From: Bacteroides sp.
GTDB lineage: Bacteria; Bacteroidota; Bacteroidia; Bacteroidales; Bacteroidaceae
Assembly: GCA_021203515.1 (NCBI GenBank)
Contig: JAJQAY010000085.1
Coordinates: 18,807-82,806, forward strand
Length of the DNA: 64,000 nt
Reading direction: 5' to 3'
The first letter of the stretch is position 1; every line of letters starts with the position of its first letter. Below the pieces are notes generated by a model that made no database searches, was not told the origin of the DNA, and worked only from the letters and a program-made list of their open reading frames with translations. Positions 14,416 through 23,659 of the stretch are shown piece after piece. A program made the position numbers and the translations under genes.

Positions 14416-16216
14416 TTATTTTTTAGCCCGCAAATCGTCCTTATGGATAGTCGTCTCGTTTCCGTCCCGCATCGCCATATAGTGCGGTGACATGGTTTCT
14501 ACTCCGGCTTCATTGAACCTGTCCTGAATATTCTGATGCAAATCAGAATAAATCTGTCCCAGGCGGTCGGCCTCCTTTATATAAGCATTCACTTGGTAGA
14601 CCGGATGCCAGTCGCTCAGAGAGGTTTCCAGAACGAAAGGACGGGGGTCGTCTATCACGCCGGGAGTGTTCAGCGCCGCCTCTATCAATAGCTGGTGCAC
14701 CTGACGCCAGGGAACATCATAGCCGATGGTTACTTCGGAATGGATAATCAGCCCGTAGGTGCGTGCCGAAGTACTGTAATTAACGGTATGGGAAGACATG
14801 ATAAAGGAATTGGGGATAGTCACCACCTCGTTCTTCGGAGTGCGGATGCGGGTGACAAGCGGAGTCTTCTCGATGACATTGCCCGTTGTTTCGTTCAACT
14901 GTATGCGGTCGCCCAATTTGAAAGGACACATGTAAGTAATGACCAGTCCGGCAATGATATTACCGATAACCGTGCTGGAGCCGAGCGAAACAATCAATCC
15001 GACAAATACCGATATACCCTGAAACACACCGTTTCCGGAGCCTGGCAGATAGGGATAAATCATCGCTATCATAAAGGCATAAAGCAAAAAACGGATGATA
15101 TGGAAAGTAGGCATCGCCCAGTCGGGATAGAAGCCGTGTATCTTCAACCGTTCGGATTGCACCTCGCTGGCAAGATAACGGACGAACCGTATCAGATACT
15201 TCACCGCATACCATATCACGATAATGACGAAAAGGTTCGGGATGTAGTCTATCGCCGAATGGAAAATCATTTTATCGGGTCCCAAATATAAGAGAACAGT
15301 TGATAGGCCAGGTTCTTGGTTTGCGGGAAGATGGCAAAGAGCAACGGAACCGTCAGCAACAACTGAAGCAACATAAAGACATAGCGCAGCAAATTGGCAA
15401 GGAAGACAAGGAGATTGACCTGCTTTTGCGTATCCAGCAATTCATAGTCCTGAATGGAAAAAGGCTTCAACTTCGTATCTTTCAACCGTTGTATGCGCAA
15501 TTTGAGCTTCTTGAACAGCCAGTTGGTAAGCCGGAATAGGAAGTATTGTCCGATAAGCACCAAGATAAAATAGAGTACCCGTTTTCCCAGTTGCCAGAGG
15601 CTGCGCTCCTCTTTCATGACTTTGAGTTTGTCTACAATGACCTTACGATGGTGAACAGCCAATTGCTCGCGGGTACTGTTTTTCCACAAAGCATCCTGGT
15701 CGATAAGAGACATGATTACCTTGTCACCGTACATCAAATCGGTGACAATATCACTACTTTCTATATATAAGGAGTCGGGATGCAGATTGAAACGCTTGCC
15801 CAGTTCCGTGATGGCAACAGAAGTCATTTCAGCACGTTGCAGAGGAGTATGCCTCCACGTTTGGCAAAGAGATAAAACAAGGTATCCTCTTCCACCGCCA
15901 CCGGTTCGCCGGAAGTGACCGCCCGCAATGAATCGATGCGCTGTCTCTGCCGCGCCTGCTTCACGGAGTCTGCCGCATAACTGGCAAGCCTCATCTGCTC
16001 AATCTCCATGCGCAGGTTTGCCTCGCTCAGTCGGGCTGCCTCCAACTCCTGCCTGGCTATCGTCAACTGCAACGAGTCAGAGTCTACTTGCACCGTGGCG
16101 GCAGAGTTCAAACTATCCCCGTTCAAGAGGTCAGAAACTTTCTCTATCAACTGGGCACCGGCTCCGGTTGCCGGCAGTAACAATAGCACAAAGCATAAGA
16201 TACGTACGTTCTTCAT
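14416..16216 (-). pseudogene. MscS-family mechanosensitive channel, two frameshifts
   Basis: Three consecutive frames rebuild one protein of about 600 residues. First come a signal peptide (MKNVRILCFVLLLLPATGAGAQ) and a periplasmic coiled-coil region; then membrane helices (RVLYFILVLIGQYFLF, FLANLLRYVFMLLQLLLTV); then the MscS core, with the pore-type helix around GISVFVGLIVSLGSSTVIGNIIAG and the beta domain PFKLGDRIQLNETTGNVIE. The breaks near 15848 and 15269 are each repaired by one added base (a C in a C-run and an A in an A-run). MscS channels release solutes on hypo-osmotic shock. The clean repairs suggest sequencing indels. The gene is divergent from glutaminase, with overlapping promoters. 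Confidence 0.85.
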
Positions 16217-16264
16217 GTCGAGGTTTTTGATTGTATCAGTTCAAAATCTTTTTAATAAATTCGC

Positions 16265-16298
16265 CAAACATACACAATAATTTTGATATTTCATCAAA
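16265..16298 (-). promoter_or_regulatory. Promoter of the mscS gene
   Basis: On the minus strand, TTTG (16298-16295), a 22-base spacer, and TATGTTTG (16272-16265) fit the Bacteroides -33/-7 consensus. It overlaps the divergent glutaminase promoter. Confidence 0.55.
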
Positions 16299-16314
16299 GC
16301 TTTCATTATCTTTA
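16282..16314 (+). promoter_or_regulatory. Promoter of the glutaminase gene
   Basis: TTTG at 16282-16285, a 21-base spacer, and TATCTTTA at 16307-16314 match the Bacteroides consensus except for the last base. The site is interleaved with the divergent mscS promoter. Confidence 0.55.
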
Positions 16315-16366
16315 CCCGCAAAACAACACTTCGTGTGAATATATTGTTCCTTTATTAAACCAAGAC

Positions 16367-17281
16367 ATGAATTACCAACAAATTCTAGAAAACATCTATC
16401 AGGAAATCCAGCCTTATGCACAGGTAGGCAAACAGGCTGATTATATTCCGGCACTGGCCAAGGTCAATCCGGATCAGTTCGGGATATGCATCAACACCGT
16501 GCAGGGAGAAACCTTTATGCTGGGCGATGCAACGACCAGCTTCTCCATCCAGAGTATCTCAAAGGTATTTCTGCTTGCCATGTGCCTCAGCATCGAAGGC
16601 GACGGACTCTGGCGAAGGGTGGGGAAAGAGCCTTCGGGCACTGCTTTCAACTCGCTCATTCAGTTGGAAGTGGAGAAAGGTACCCCCCGCAATCCGTTTA
16701 TCAATGCCGGTGCCATTGTGCTGACCGACATCCTGCTGAAACATTCAAAACATCCCAAAGAAGATTTCCTCCGTTTTGTCCGCCGCCTCAGCGGCAACAA
16801 TTCTATTTCCTACGATGAGGAAGTGGCACAGTCCGAACGGGAGAAAAGCTATCTGAACGCGGCAATAGCCAATCTGCTGAAATACCACCACAATATAGAG
16901 AATGATATAGAGGAAGTGCTCTATTTCTACTTCCTGCAATGTTCCATAGGAATGGACTGTTACGATTTATCCAAGGCTTTTCTGCCGTTTGCCAATCACC
17001 GGCGGCCTTTTGAGTATGGAGAAATCAGCCTCACTTCTTCGCAAGTGAAGCGTATCAACGCCATCATGCAGACATGCGGCTTCTATGACGAGGCGGGTGA
17101 GTTCTCCTATCTGGTGGGGCTACCGGGAAAAAGTGGCGTAGGAGGAGGCATCGCAGCCATTCATCCGTTGCGCTACTCGGTTGCAGTATGGAGTCCGCGC
17201 CTCAATCAGAAAGGAAATTCCGTGATGGGCATCAAAGCTTTGGAATTGCTGACTACGGAAACCCAAGAGTCTATCTTTTGA
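16367..17281 (+). CDS. glsA: Glutaminase A
   Basis: A 304-residue serine-dependent beta-lactamase-like glutaminase that hydrolyses L-glutamine to glutamate and ammonia in the cytoplasm. The ATG at 16367 (MNYQQILENIYQE) is chosen because the earlier in-frame start at 16283 lies inside the promoter. Catalytic SxxK is seen in FSIQSISKVFLL; other conserved segments are GTAFNSLIQLE, NPFINAGAI, PGKSGVGGGI and a late YSVAVWSPRLN. The length is typical for the family. A promoter lies about 53 bases upstream. A glutaminase next to a mechanosensitive channel could reflect acid or osmotic stress use, but that is only inference. Confidence 0.93.
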   Translation: MNYQQILENIYQEIQPYAQVGKQADYIPALAKVNPDQFGICINTVQGETFMLGDATTSFSIQSISKVFLLAMCLSIEGDGLWRRVGKEPSGTAFNSLIQLEVEKGTPRNPFINAGAIVLTDILLKHSKHPKEDFLRFVRRLSGNNSISYDEEVAQSEREKSYLNAAIANLLKYHHNIENDIEEVLYFYFLQCSIGMDCYDLSKAFLPFANHRRPFEYGEISLTSSQVKRINAIMQTCGFYDEAGEFSYLVGLPGKSGVGGGIAAIHPLRYSVAVWSPRLNQKGNSVMGIKALELLTTETQESIF

Positions 17282-17319
17282 TAATCACAATTTTATGTCT
17301 ACAGTAAAGATGTTTTCAC

Positions 17320-17327
17320 TATCTTTG
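17320..17327 (+). promoter_or_regulatory. -7 box of the antiporter promoter
   Basis: TATCTTTG is a perfect TAnnTTTG box 19 bases before the ATG at 17347. The -33 element is weak (TTTTATG region). Confidence 0.5.
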
Positions 17328-17346
17328 CCTCCAAAATAATACTTCC

Positions 17347-18320
17347 ATGAATATATTGTTTCTCATCGGAGGACTTGTCCTCATCTTACTCGGAGCCAAC
17401 GGACTGACGGACGGAGCAGTATCCGTAGCCAAACGTTTTCATATCCCGACCATCGTCATCGGACTGACGATTGTTGCTTTCGGAACTTCGGCCCCGGAAC
17501 TGACGGTGAGCGTATCTTCCGCCCTGAAGGGCAGTGCGGATATTGCTATCGGTAATGTAGTGGGAAGCAATATCTTCAATACGCTGATGATTGCAGGCTG
17601 CACGGCACTCTTCGCCCCGATTGTCATCACCCGGAATACATTGCAGAAAGAAATTCCTCTCTGCATCCTTTCTTCCGTCGTACTGCTGATTTGTGCCAAC
17701 GATGTATTTCTGAACGGCGCAACGGAGAATATAATCAGTATGACCGACGGACTGCTACTGCTCTGCTTTTTGTAATATTCCTGGGATATACCTTTGCCAT
17801 TGCTTCGCGCGACTCAGGAAACAGTCCCGAAGCCGAGACACCGCCTACAGAAGAAATCAAACAACTTCCGATGTGGAAGTCCATCCTATATATAATAGGC
17901 GGGCTTGGCGCGCTCATCGCCGGCGGCAGTTTTTTTGTAGACGGTGCAAGCGGCATTGCCCGTAGTCTGGGTGTCAGCGAGTCCGTCATCGGACTTACGT
18001 TGGTGGCGGGCGGTACGTCATTGCCCGAACTTGCCACTTCCATTGTAGCTGCTTTAAAGAAAAATCCGGAGATAGCTATCGGCAATGTCATCGGCAGCAA
18101 CCTTTTCAATATATTTTTCGTATTAGGTTGTAGCGCGTCCGTCACTCCCCTGCATCTGACGGGCATCACCAACTTTGATTTGTGGGTATTGGTCGGCTCC
18201 GGCATCCTGCTTTGGCTGTTCGGATTGTTCTTTGCCAAACGCACAATCACCCATATAGAAGGTAGTATTATGATACTTTGTTACATATCATACACGGCCC
18301 TCCTTATTTATAGTCTTTAA
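17347..18320 (+). pseudogene. Calcium/sodium antiporter (YrbG/CaCA family), frameshifted
   Basis: Two frames form one inner-membrane protein of about 324 residues with roughly ten membrane helices and two copies of the alpha repeat. The first repeat reads VAFGTSAPELTVS...IAIGNVVGSNIFNTL and the second VAGGTSLPELATS...IAIGNVIGSNLFNIFF, the hallmark GTS-PE and GN-GSN motifs of K-dependent Na/Ca exchangers. The break is at 17768-17775, where TGCTTTTTG would read through if one T were added (CFFVIFLGY). It is probably a sequencing deletion in the T-run. The gene is single, with its own promoter, between glutaminase and a GNAT gene. Confidence 0.85.
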
Positions 18321-18347
18321 ATGTGAGGCATTTTGAAGATTATCACG

Positions 18348-18355
18348 TATCTTTG
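18348..18355 (+). promoter_or_regulatory. -7 box upstream of the GNAT gene
   Basis: TATCTTTG fits TAnnTTTG perfectly and lies 20 bases before the ATG at 18376. No convincing -33 TTTG is at the right distance. Confidence 0.45.
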
Positions 18356-18375
18356 CACACTCAATACACATAATT

Positions 18376-19509
18376 ATGGCAATTATAATCAAAAAAGTTT
18401 CTACAAAGAGAGAACTGAAACGGTTTATCCGTTTCAACTACAAACTATACAAAAACAACCCATATTCAGTACCCGACCTCTATGACGACATGCTCAATAC
18501 CTTCAACAAGAAGAAGAATGCCGCCTTTGAGTTTTGTGAGGCCGACTATTTCCTCGCCTATAAAGGCGATAAAATAGTAGGACGTGTAGCTGCCATTATC
18601 AACAATAAGGCCAACGAAACCTGGAACAAAAAAGAAGTACGCTTCGGTTGGATTGACTTTATCGATGACCCGGAAGTATCCGAGGCACTTATCCGCACGG
18701 TAGAAGAGTGGGGCAAAGAGCGGGGCATGACCCAGATACAAGGTCCGCTGGGGTTCACCGATTTCGATGCGGAAGGTATGCTCGTCGAGGGATTCGAGCA
18801 ACTCAGCACCATGGCAACTACCTACAACTATCCTTACTACCCGGAGCACATGGAACGTATGGGATTTAAAAAGGATGCCGACTGGGTTGAGTTCAAGATA
18901 TTTGTGCCGGATGTCATTCCCGAGAAGCACAAGCGTATCTCAGACCTTATCCAGCGCAAATATAACCTCCAAATCAAGAAATACACCTCTGCCAAGAAGA
19001 TTGCCCGCGAATACGGACAGGCTATTTTCGAATTGATAAACGAGGCCTATAGCCCGTTGTACGGTTATTCGGCCCTGTCGCAACGGCAGATAGACCAATA
19101 TATAAAGATGTATCTGCTCATCCTCGACCTGCGCATGTTGACACTTATCACGGACGCGGAAGACAAGCTGGTAGCTGTGGGGATTTCAATACCTTCTCTT
19201 TCAGAGGCTTTACAAAAATCTCATGGTCGTCTACTACCCTTCGGATGGTATTATCTGTTGAAAGCCCTGTTCATGAAACGACGTGCCAAGATGTTGGATT
19301 TGTTGCTCGTAGCCGTGAAGCCCGAGTACCAAAACAAAGGTGTTAACGCATTGTTATTTTCTGATTTAATTCCTGTTTATCAAAAATTAGGTTTTATATT
19401 TGCAGAGAGCAACCCCGAACTGGAACAAAACGGTAAGGTACAGGCCCAATGGGAATACTTCGAAACCGAACAACACAAACGGAGGAGGGCGTTTATTAAA
19501 GAGATTTAG
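18376..19509 (+). CDS. GNAT-like N-acetyltransferase family protein
   Basis: A 377-residue cytoplasmic protein with two GNAT-like halves. The N-terminal half contains DYFLAYKGDKIVGRVAAIINN, a GNAT strand and turn. The C-terminal half contains LLLVAVKPEYQNKGVNALLF, which resembles the acetyl-CoA-binding loop (Q/R-x-x-G-x-G/A), followed by KLGFIFAESNPELEQN. The substrate is unknown. No signal peptide or membrane segment is seen. It is separated from parE by a repeat-filled spacer, so co-transcription is uncertain. Confidence 0.75.
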   Translation: MAIIIKKVSTKRELKRFIRFNYKLYKNNPYSVPDLYDDMLNTFNKKKNAAFEFCEADYFLAYKGDKIVGRVAAIINNKANETWNKKEVRFGWIDFIDDPEVSEALIRTVEEWGKERGMTQIQGPLGFTDFDAEGMLVEGFEQLSTMATTYNYPYYPEHMERMGFKKDADWVEFKIFVPDVIPEKHKRISDLIQRKYNLQIKKYTSAKKIAREYGQAIFELINEAYSPLYGYSALSQRQIDQYIKMYLLILDLRMLTLITDAEDKLVAVGISIPSLSEALQKSHGRLLPFGWYYLLKALFMKRRAKMLDLLLVAVKPEYQNKGVNALLFSDLIPVYQKLGFIFAESNPELEQNGKVQAQWEYFETEQHKRRRAFIKEI

Positions 19510-19647
19510 TAATGTGCTAATGTGCTAAAATGCCAATGTGCCAATTGGCTGCGCAATATATAGGTATATATCACGCATATTCGCTGCATAGCCATTAGCA
19601 CATTAGCACATTAGCACATTAGCACATTAACATATTAGCACATTTTA
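19510..19647. repeat. Intergenic octamer repeats in inverted blocks
   Basis: The left block (19510-19543) carries TAATGTGCTAATGTGC-type repeats. The right block (19594-19647) carries the complement, four perfect copies of ATTAGCAC in tandem plus degenerate ones. The blocks could pair into a long hairpin between the GNAT gene and parE. This is a common type of Bacteroides intergenic repeat. It is too short and has no spacers, so it is not CRISPR. Confidence 0.75.
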
Positions 19648-19653
19648 AGTATT

Positions 19654-21525
19654 ATGGAAGAAATCAACGGGCTGATACCCGAAAACAACGTAGAATATAA
19701 TGAAGACAACATTCGTCATCTGGACGATATGGAGCACATTCGCGTCCGTTCGGGTATGTACATCGGTCGTCTGGGCGACGGTTCACAGAACGATGACGGT
19801 ATCTACGTATTGTTGAAAGAAGTAATGGACAACAGCATCGATGAATTTAAAATGGGTGCCGGGAAACGTATCGAGGTCAACATTGAAGATAATCTTCGGG
19901 TAAGTGTACGCGACTACGGACGAGGTATTCCGCAAGGAAAGTTGGTTGAAGCTGTTAGCAAACTGAATACCGGCGGTAAGTATGACAGCAAGGCGTTTAA
20001 GAAGAGCGTCGGACTGAACGGTGTCGGCATCAAGGCCGTGAATGCCCTCAGCAGTCGCTTTGAAGTACGCAGCTATCGCGACGGAAAAGTACGCACGGCT
20101 ATATTTGAAAAGGGAACACTCCTGAGCGATGCAACGGAAGATACGAACGAGGAAAGCGGAACATTCATTTTCTTCGAGCCGGATGCCACGCTTTTTCTGA
20201 ACTATTCATTCCAAAACACTTTTGTAGAAACTTTACTACGCAATTATACGTATCTGAATACCGGTCTTGCCATTATCTACAACTGGCAACGTATTCTCTC
20301 CCGTCACGGGTTGGAAGACTTGCTGAAGGATAACATGACCGCCGAAGGCTTATACGACATTATCCACCTGAAAGGAGAGGATATTGAAATCGCCTTCACC
20401 CATACCAATCAATATGGCGAAGAATATTATTCTTTCGTCAACGGGCAGCACACCACTCAGGGAGGTACGCACCAAAGTGCACTGAAAGAGCACATTGCCC
20501 GCACCATCAAAGATTTTTATAACAAGAACCAGGATTATGCCGACATCCGCAACGGTATCGTCGCCGCCATTGCCATCAATGTGGAAGAGCCGCAGTTTGA
20601 AGGGCAGACGAAGACGAAGCTGGGGTCTCCTTCGATGGAACCGGGCGGCGTCAGCATCAATAAATATGTGGGCGACTTCATCAAGACGGAAGTGGATAAC
20701 TATTTCCACAAAAACCCACTCGTGGCGGAAGTCGTGATGCAAAAGATACAAGACTCCGAGAAAGAGCGTAGAGCGATTGCCGGTGTCACCAAACTGGCGC
20801 GTGAACGCGCCAAGAAGGCCAACTTGCACAACCGCAAGCTGCGTGACTGCCGATATCACCTGAGTGACGGCAAGGGCAAAGAGCAGGAAACGGAATCGTG
20901 CATCTTTATCACCGAGGGTGACTCTGCCAGCGGGTCTATCACCAAGAGCCGCGACGTCAACACCCAGGCTGTATTCAGCTTGCGCGGTAAGCCACTCAAC
21001 TCCTATGGGCTGACGAAGAAGGTGGTTTATGAGAACGAAGAATTTAACCTGCTGCAAGCTGCGCTGAATATCGAAGACGGTATTGAAGGACTACGCTATA
21101 ACAAAGTGATTGTCGCCACCGATGCCGATGTGGACGGTATGCACATCCGCCTGCTGATTATCACGTTCTTCCTGCAATTCTTCCCCGACCTGATTAAGAA
21201 AGGACATGTATATATCTTGCAAACTCCGCTGTTCCGTGTGCGCAACAAGAAGAAAACAAGTTATTGCTACACGGAGGATGAGCGCCTCAAAGCCGTAGAA
21301 GAGTTAGGCCCCAACCCGGAAATCACCCGATTTAAAGGTTTGGGAGAAATCTCGCCGGACGAGTTTCAGCACTTCATCGGCAAGGACGTGCACCTGGAGC
21401 AGGTATCCCTGCGCAAAACAGACTTGGTAAAAGAGTTATTGGAATTCTATATGGGCAAGAACACGATGGAACGCCAAAACTTTATCATTAATAATTTGGT
21501 TATTGAAGAAGACCTGGCATCATGA
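19654..21525 (+). CDS. parE: DNA topoisomerase IV subunit B
   Basis: A 623-residue type IIA topoisomerase ATPase subunit. It has the GHKL ATPase domain ([10 protein letters not shown] with catalytic Glu, [22 protein letters not shown]), the transducer domain, and the Toprim domain ([14 protein letters not shown] and [12 protein letters not shown] with the metal-binding acidic residues), ending in the short C-terminus of ParE. Together with ParC it decatenates daughter chromosomes. I prefer ParE to GyrB because of the length and N-terminus ([15 protein letters not shown]). It overlaps coaD by four bases and heads a likely parE-coaD-ctpA transcription unit. Confidence 0.9.
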   Translation: MEEINGLIPENNVEYNEDNIRHLDDMEHIRVRSGMYIGRLGDGSQNDDGIYVLLKEVMDNSIDEFKMGAGKRIEVNIEDNLRVSVRDYGRGIPQGKLVEAVSKLNTGGKYDSKAFKKSVGLNGVGIKAVNALSSRFEVRSYRDGKVRTAIFEKGTLLSDATEDTNEESGTFIFFEPDATLFLNYSFQNTFVETLLRNYTYLNTGLAIIYNWQRILSRHGLEDLLKDNMTAEGLYDIIHLKGEDIEIAFTHTNQYGEEYYSFVNGQHTTQGGTHQSALKEHIARTIKDFYNKNQDYADIRNGIVAAIAINVEEPQFEGQTKTKLGSPSMEPGGVSINKYVGDFIKTEVDNYFHKNPLVAEVVMQKIQDSEKERRAIAGVTKLARERAKKANLHNRKLRDCRYHLSDGKGKEQETESCIFITEGDSASGSITKSRDVNTQAVFSLRGKPLNSYGLTKKVVYENEEFNLLQAALNIEDGIEGLRYNKVIVATDADVDGMHIRLLIITFFLQFFPDLIKKGHVYILQTPLFRVRNKKKTSYCYTEDERLKAVEELGPNPEITRFKGLGEISPDEFQHFIGKDVHLEQVSLRKTDLVKELLEFYMGKNTMERQNFIINNLVIEEDLAS

Positions 21526-21974
21526 GAAGAGCTATCTTTCCGGGAACATTCGACCCCTTTACCATCGGACACTCATCGGTAGTGAGGCGCGCGCTGACTT
21601 TTATAGATGAAATCATCATAGGAATCGGTATCAATGAGAACAAGAATACGTATTTTCCTATCGGGAAGCGCGAAGCAATGATACGGAATTACTACCGGAA
21701 CGAACCGCGCATCAAAGTACAGTCATACGATTGCCTTACGATAGACTTTGCCAAGCAGGTAGACACCAACCTCATTGTACGCGGCATACGCACCGTGAAA
21801 GACTTTGAATACGAGGAAACCATTGCCGACATTAACCGGAAGCTGACCGGCATCGAGACCATCCTGCTCTTTACGGAACCGGAACTGACTTGTGTCAGCT
21901 CGACTACCGTGCGCGAACTGTTGCAATTCGGAAAAGATATCAGTATGTTTATTCCGGAAGGAATGGAGATGTAA
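21522..21974 (+). CDS. coaD: Pantetheine-phosphate adenylyltransferase
   Basis: A 150-residue enzyme of coenzyme A synthesis that converts 4'-phosphopantetheine and ATP to dephospho-CoA. The nucleotidyltransferase signature is clear: [12 protein letters not shown] (the T/H-x-G-H motif), [14 protein letters not shown], and [10 protein letters not shown] near the end. The length is close to the family norm of about 155-160. Its ATG overlaps the parE stop (ATGA). ctpA begins ten bases after its stop, so the three genes are probably one operon. Confidence 0.95.
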   Translation: MRRAIFPGTFDPFTIGHSSVVRRALTFIDEIIIGIGINENKNTYFPIGKREAMIRNYYRNEPRIKVQSYDCLTIDFAKQVDTNLIVRGIRTVKDFEYEETIADINRKLTGIETILLFTEPELTCVSSTTVRELLQFGKDISMFIPEGMEM

Positions 21975-21984
21975 ATGAAAGATT

Positions 21985-23607
21985 ATGAAAAAGATTATCA
22001 CCTTATTATTATGTATATGTGCCGTGACGGTGCAAGCGCAAACAGTAGGCAATGAAGCTATCCGCAAATTGCAACTGGCAGAGTTTGCAATTACCAACCT
22101 CTACGTAGACTCTGTAGACGAGAACAAGCTAGTCGAAGAGGCCATCATCAAGATGTTGGCGCAACTCGACCCGCACTCTACCTACAATGACGCAGAAGAA
22201 GTAAAGAAGATGAATGAGCCGTTGCAGGGCAACTTCGAAGGTATCGGCGTACAGTTTCAAATGATAGAGGATACATTACTTATAGTACAACCCGTCAGCA
22301 ACGGCCCTTCGGAGAAGGTGGGCATTCTTGCCGGCGACCGTATCATTGCCGTCAACGACTCCGCCATCGCAGGAGTGAAAATGAGCACGGAAGACATTAT
22401 GAGCCGCCTGCACGGACCGAAAGACTCGGAAGTGAAACTGACGATTATACGCCGCGGTGTAGACGACCCTCTGTACTTCACCGTAAAAAGGGATAAAATA
22501 CCTATTCTCAGCCTGGATGCTGCTTATATGATACAGCCTAAAACCGGATATATCCGCATCAACCGCTTTGCGGCAACTACCGCCGAGGAATTTATCAAAG
22601 CGATGAAAGACTTGCAGAAGAAAGGGATGAAAGACCTGATACTCGACCTGCAAGGAAACGGCGGCGGATACCTGAATGCCGCCATCGACCTCGCCAATGA
22701 GTTCCTGCAACAGAAAGACCTTATCGTCTATACGGAAGGAAGGGCTTCCCGTCGCAGCAATTTCTATGCCCGCGGAAACGGAAACTTCAAGGACGGACGT
22801 CTCATCGTGTTGGTGGATGAATATTCCGCATCTGCCAGTGAGATTGTAACGGGAGCCATTCAGGACCTGGACAGAGGAGTGGTAGTAGGCCGCCGCACAT
22901 TTGGCAAAGGATTGGTGCAACGCCCCATTGATTTGCCGGATGGTTCCATGATACGCCTGACTATCGCCCGCTATTATACGCCTTCCGGACGCTGCATTCA
23001 GAAACCTTATGATAAAACGGCCAAACTGGACGGCAAAGTCAGCGGAGAAGACAGCCAGGAGAAGTATAATCAGGAATTGATAGACCGCTTCAACCACGGT
23101 GAACTGATGCATGCCGACAGTATCCACTTCCCCGACTCGCTGAAGTATCAGACGAAGAAACTGGGCCGTACCGTTTATGGCGGTGGCGGCATCATGCCGG
23201 ACTTCTTTGTTCCGATTGACACTACGCTCTATACCGACTATCACCGGAACCTGGTTGCCAAAGGAGTAGTCATCAAGACTACGATGAAGTTCATCGAAAA
23301 CAACCGGAAAGAGATGCAGAGCAAATACAAGAAGTTCGAAGCTTTCAACGACAAGTTTGAAATCAGCGATGAAGTGCTGGCAGATATGCGTGCTGCGGCA
23401 GATAAAGAAAAGATTGAGTTTAATGAAGAACAATACCTGAAATCCCTGCCGCTGATAAAGACACAGCTAAAAGCATTGATAGCCCGCGACTTATGGGACA
23501 TGAACGAATATTTCCAGGTGATGAACACCACGAACAGCAGCGTGCAGCAAGCACTGAAGCTTCTGCAAAACAACACTTACACACAAACTCTAAAACCTAA
23601 GCCATGA
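21985..23607 (+). CDS. S41-family C-terminal processing peptidase
   Basis: A 540-residue periplasmic protease of the CtpA/Prc type. The signal peptide is MKKIITLLLCICAVTVQAQ. A PDZ domain (residues about 80-165, NFEGIGVQF...AGDRIIAVND) precedes the S41 catalytic domain, with the Ser-Lys dyad in VDEYSASASEIVTGA and GRRTFGKGLVQ. A Bacteroidetes-type C-terminal helical extension follows. Such proteases trim envelope proteins. It is placed after parE-coaD with only ten bases between, so it is probably co-transcribed. Confidence 0.9.
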   Translation: MKKIITLLLCICAVTVQAQTVGNEAIRKLQLAEFAITNLYVDSVDENKLVEEAIIKMLAQLDPHSTYNDAEEVKKMNEPLQGNFEGIGVQFQMIEDTLLIVQPVSNGPSEKVGILAGDRIIAVNDSAIAGVKMSTEDIMSRLHGPKDSEVKLTIIRRGVDDPLYFTVKRDKIPILSLDAAYMIQPKTGYIRINRFAATTAEEFIKAMKDLQKKGMKDLILDLQGNGGGYLNAAIDLANEFLQQKDLIVYTEGRASRRSNFYARGNGNFKDGRLIVLVDEYSASASEIVTGAIQDLDRGVVVGRRTFGKGLVQRPIDLPDGSMIRLTIARYYTPSGRCIQKPYDKTAKLDGKVSGEDSQEKYNQELIDRFNHGELMHADSIHFPDSLKYQTKKLGRTVYGGGGIMPDFFVPIDTTLYTDYHRNLVAKGVVIKTTMKFIENNRKEMQSKYKKFEAFNDKFEISDEVLADMRAAADKEKIEFNEEQYLKSLPLIKTQLKALIARDLWDMNEYFQVMNTTNSSVQQALKLLQNNTYTQTLKPKP

Positions 23608-23659
23608 ATTAGTTACACGAAAAACACGATTTACGACACACCATAAAAACACAAGAATT

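Noticed and set aside
19594-19647. CRISPR array
   Set aside because: Eight-base direct tandem repeats with no spacers and no cas genes.
22276-23433. 385-aa minus-strand ORF
   Set aside because: Shadow of the S41 peptidase gene.
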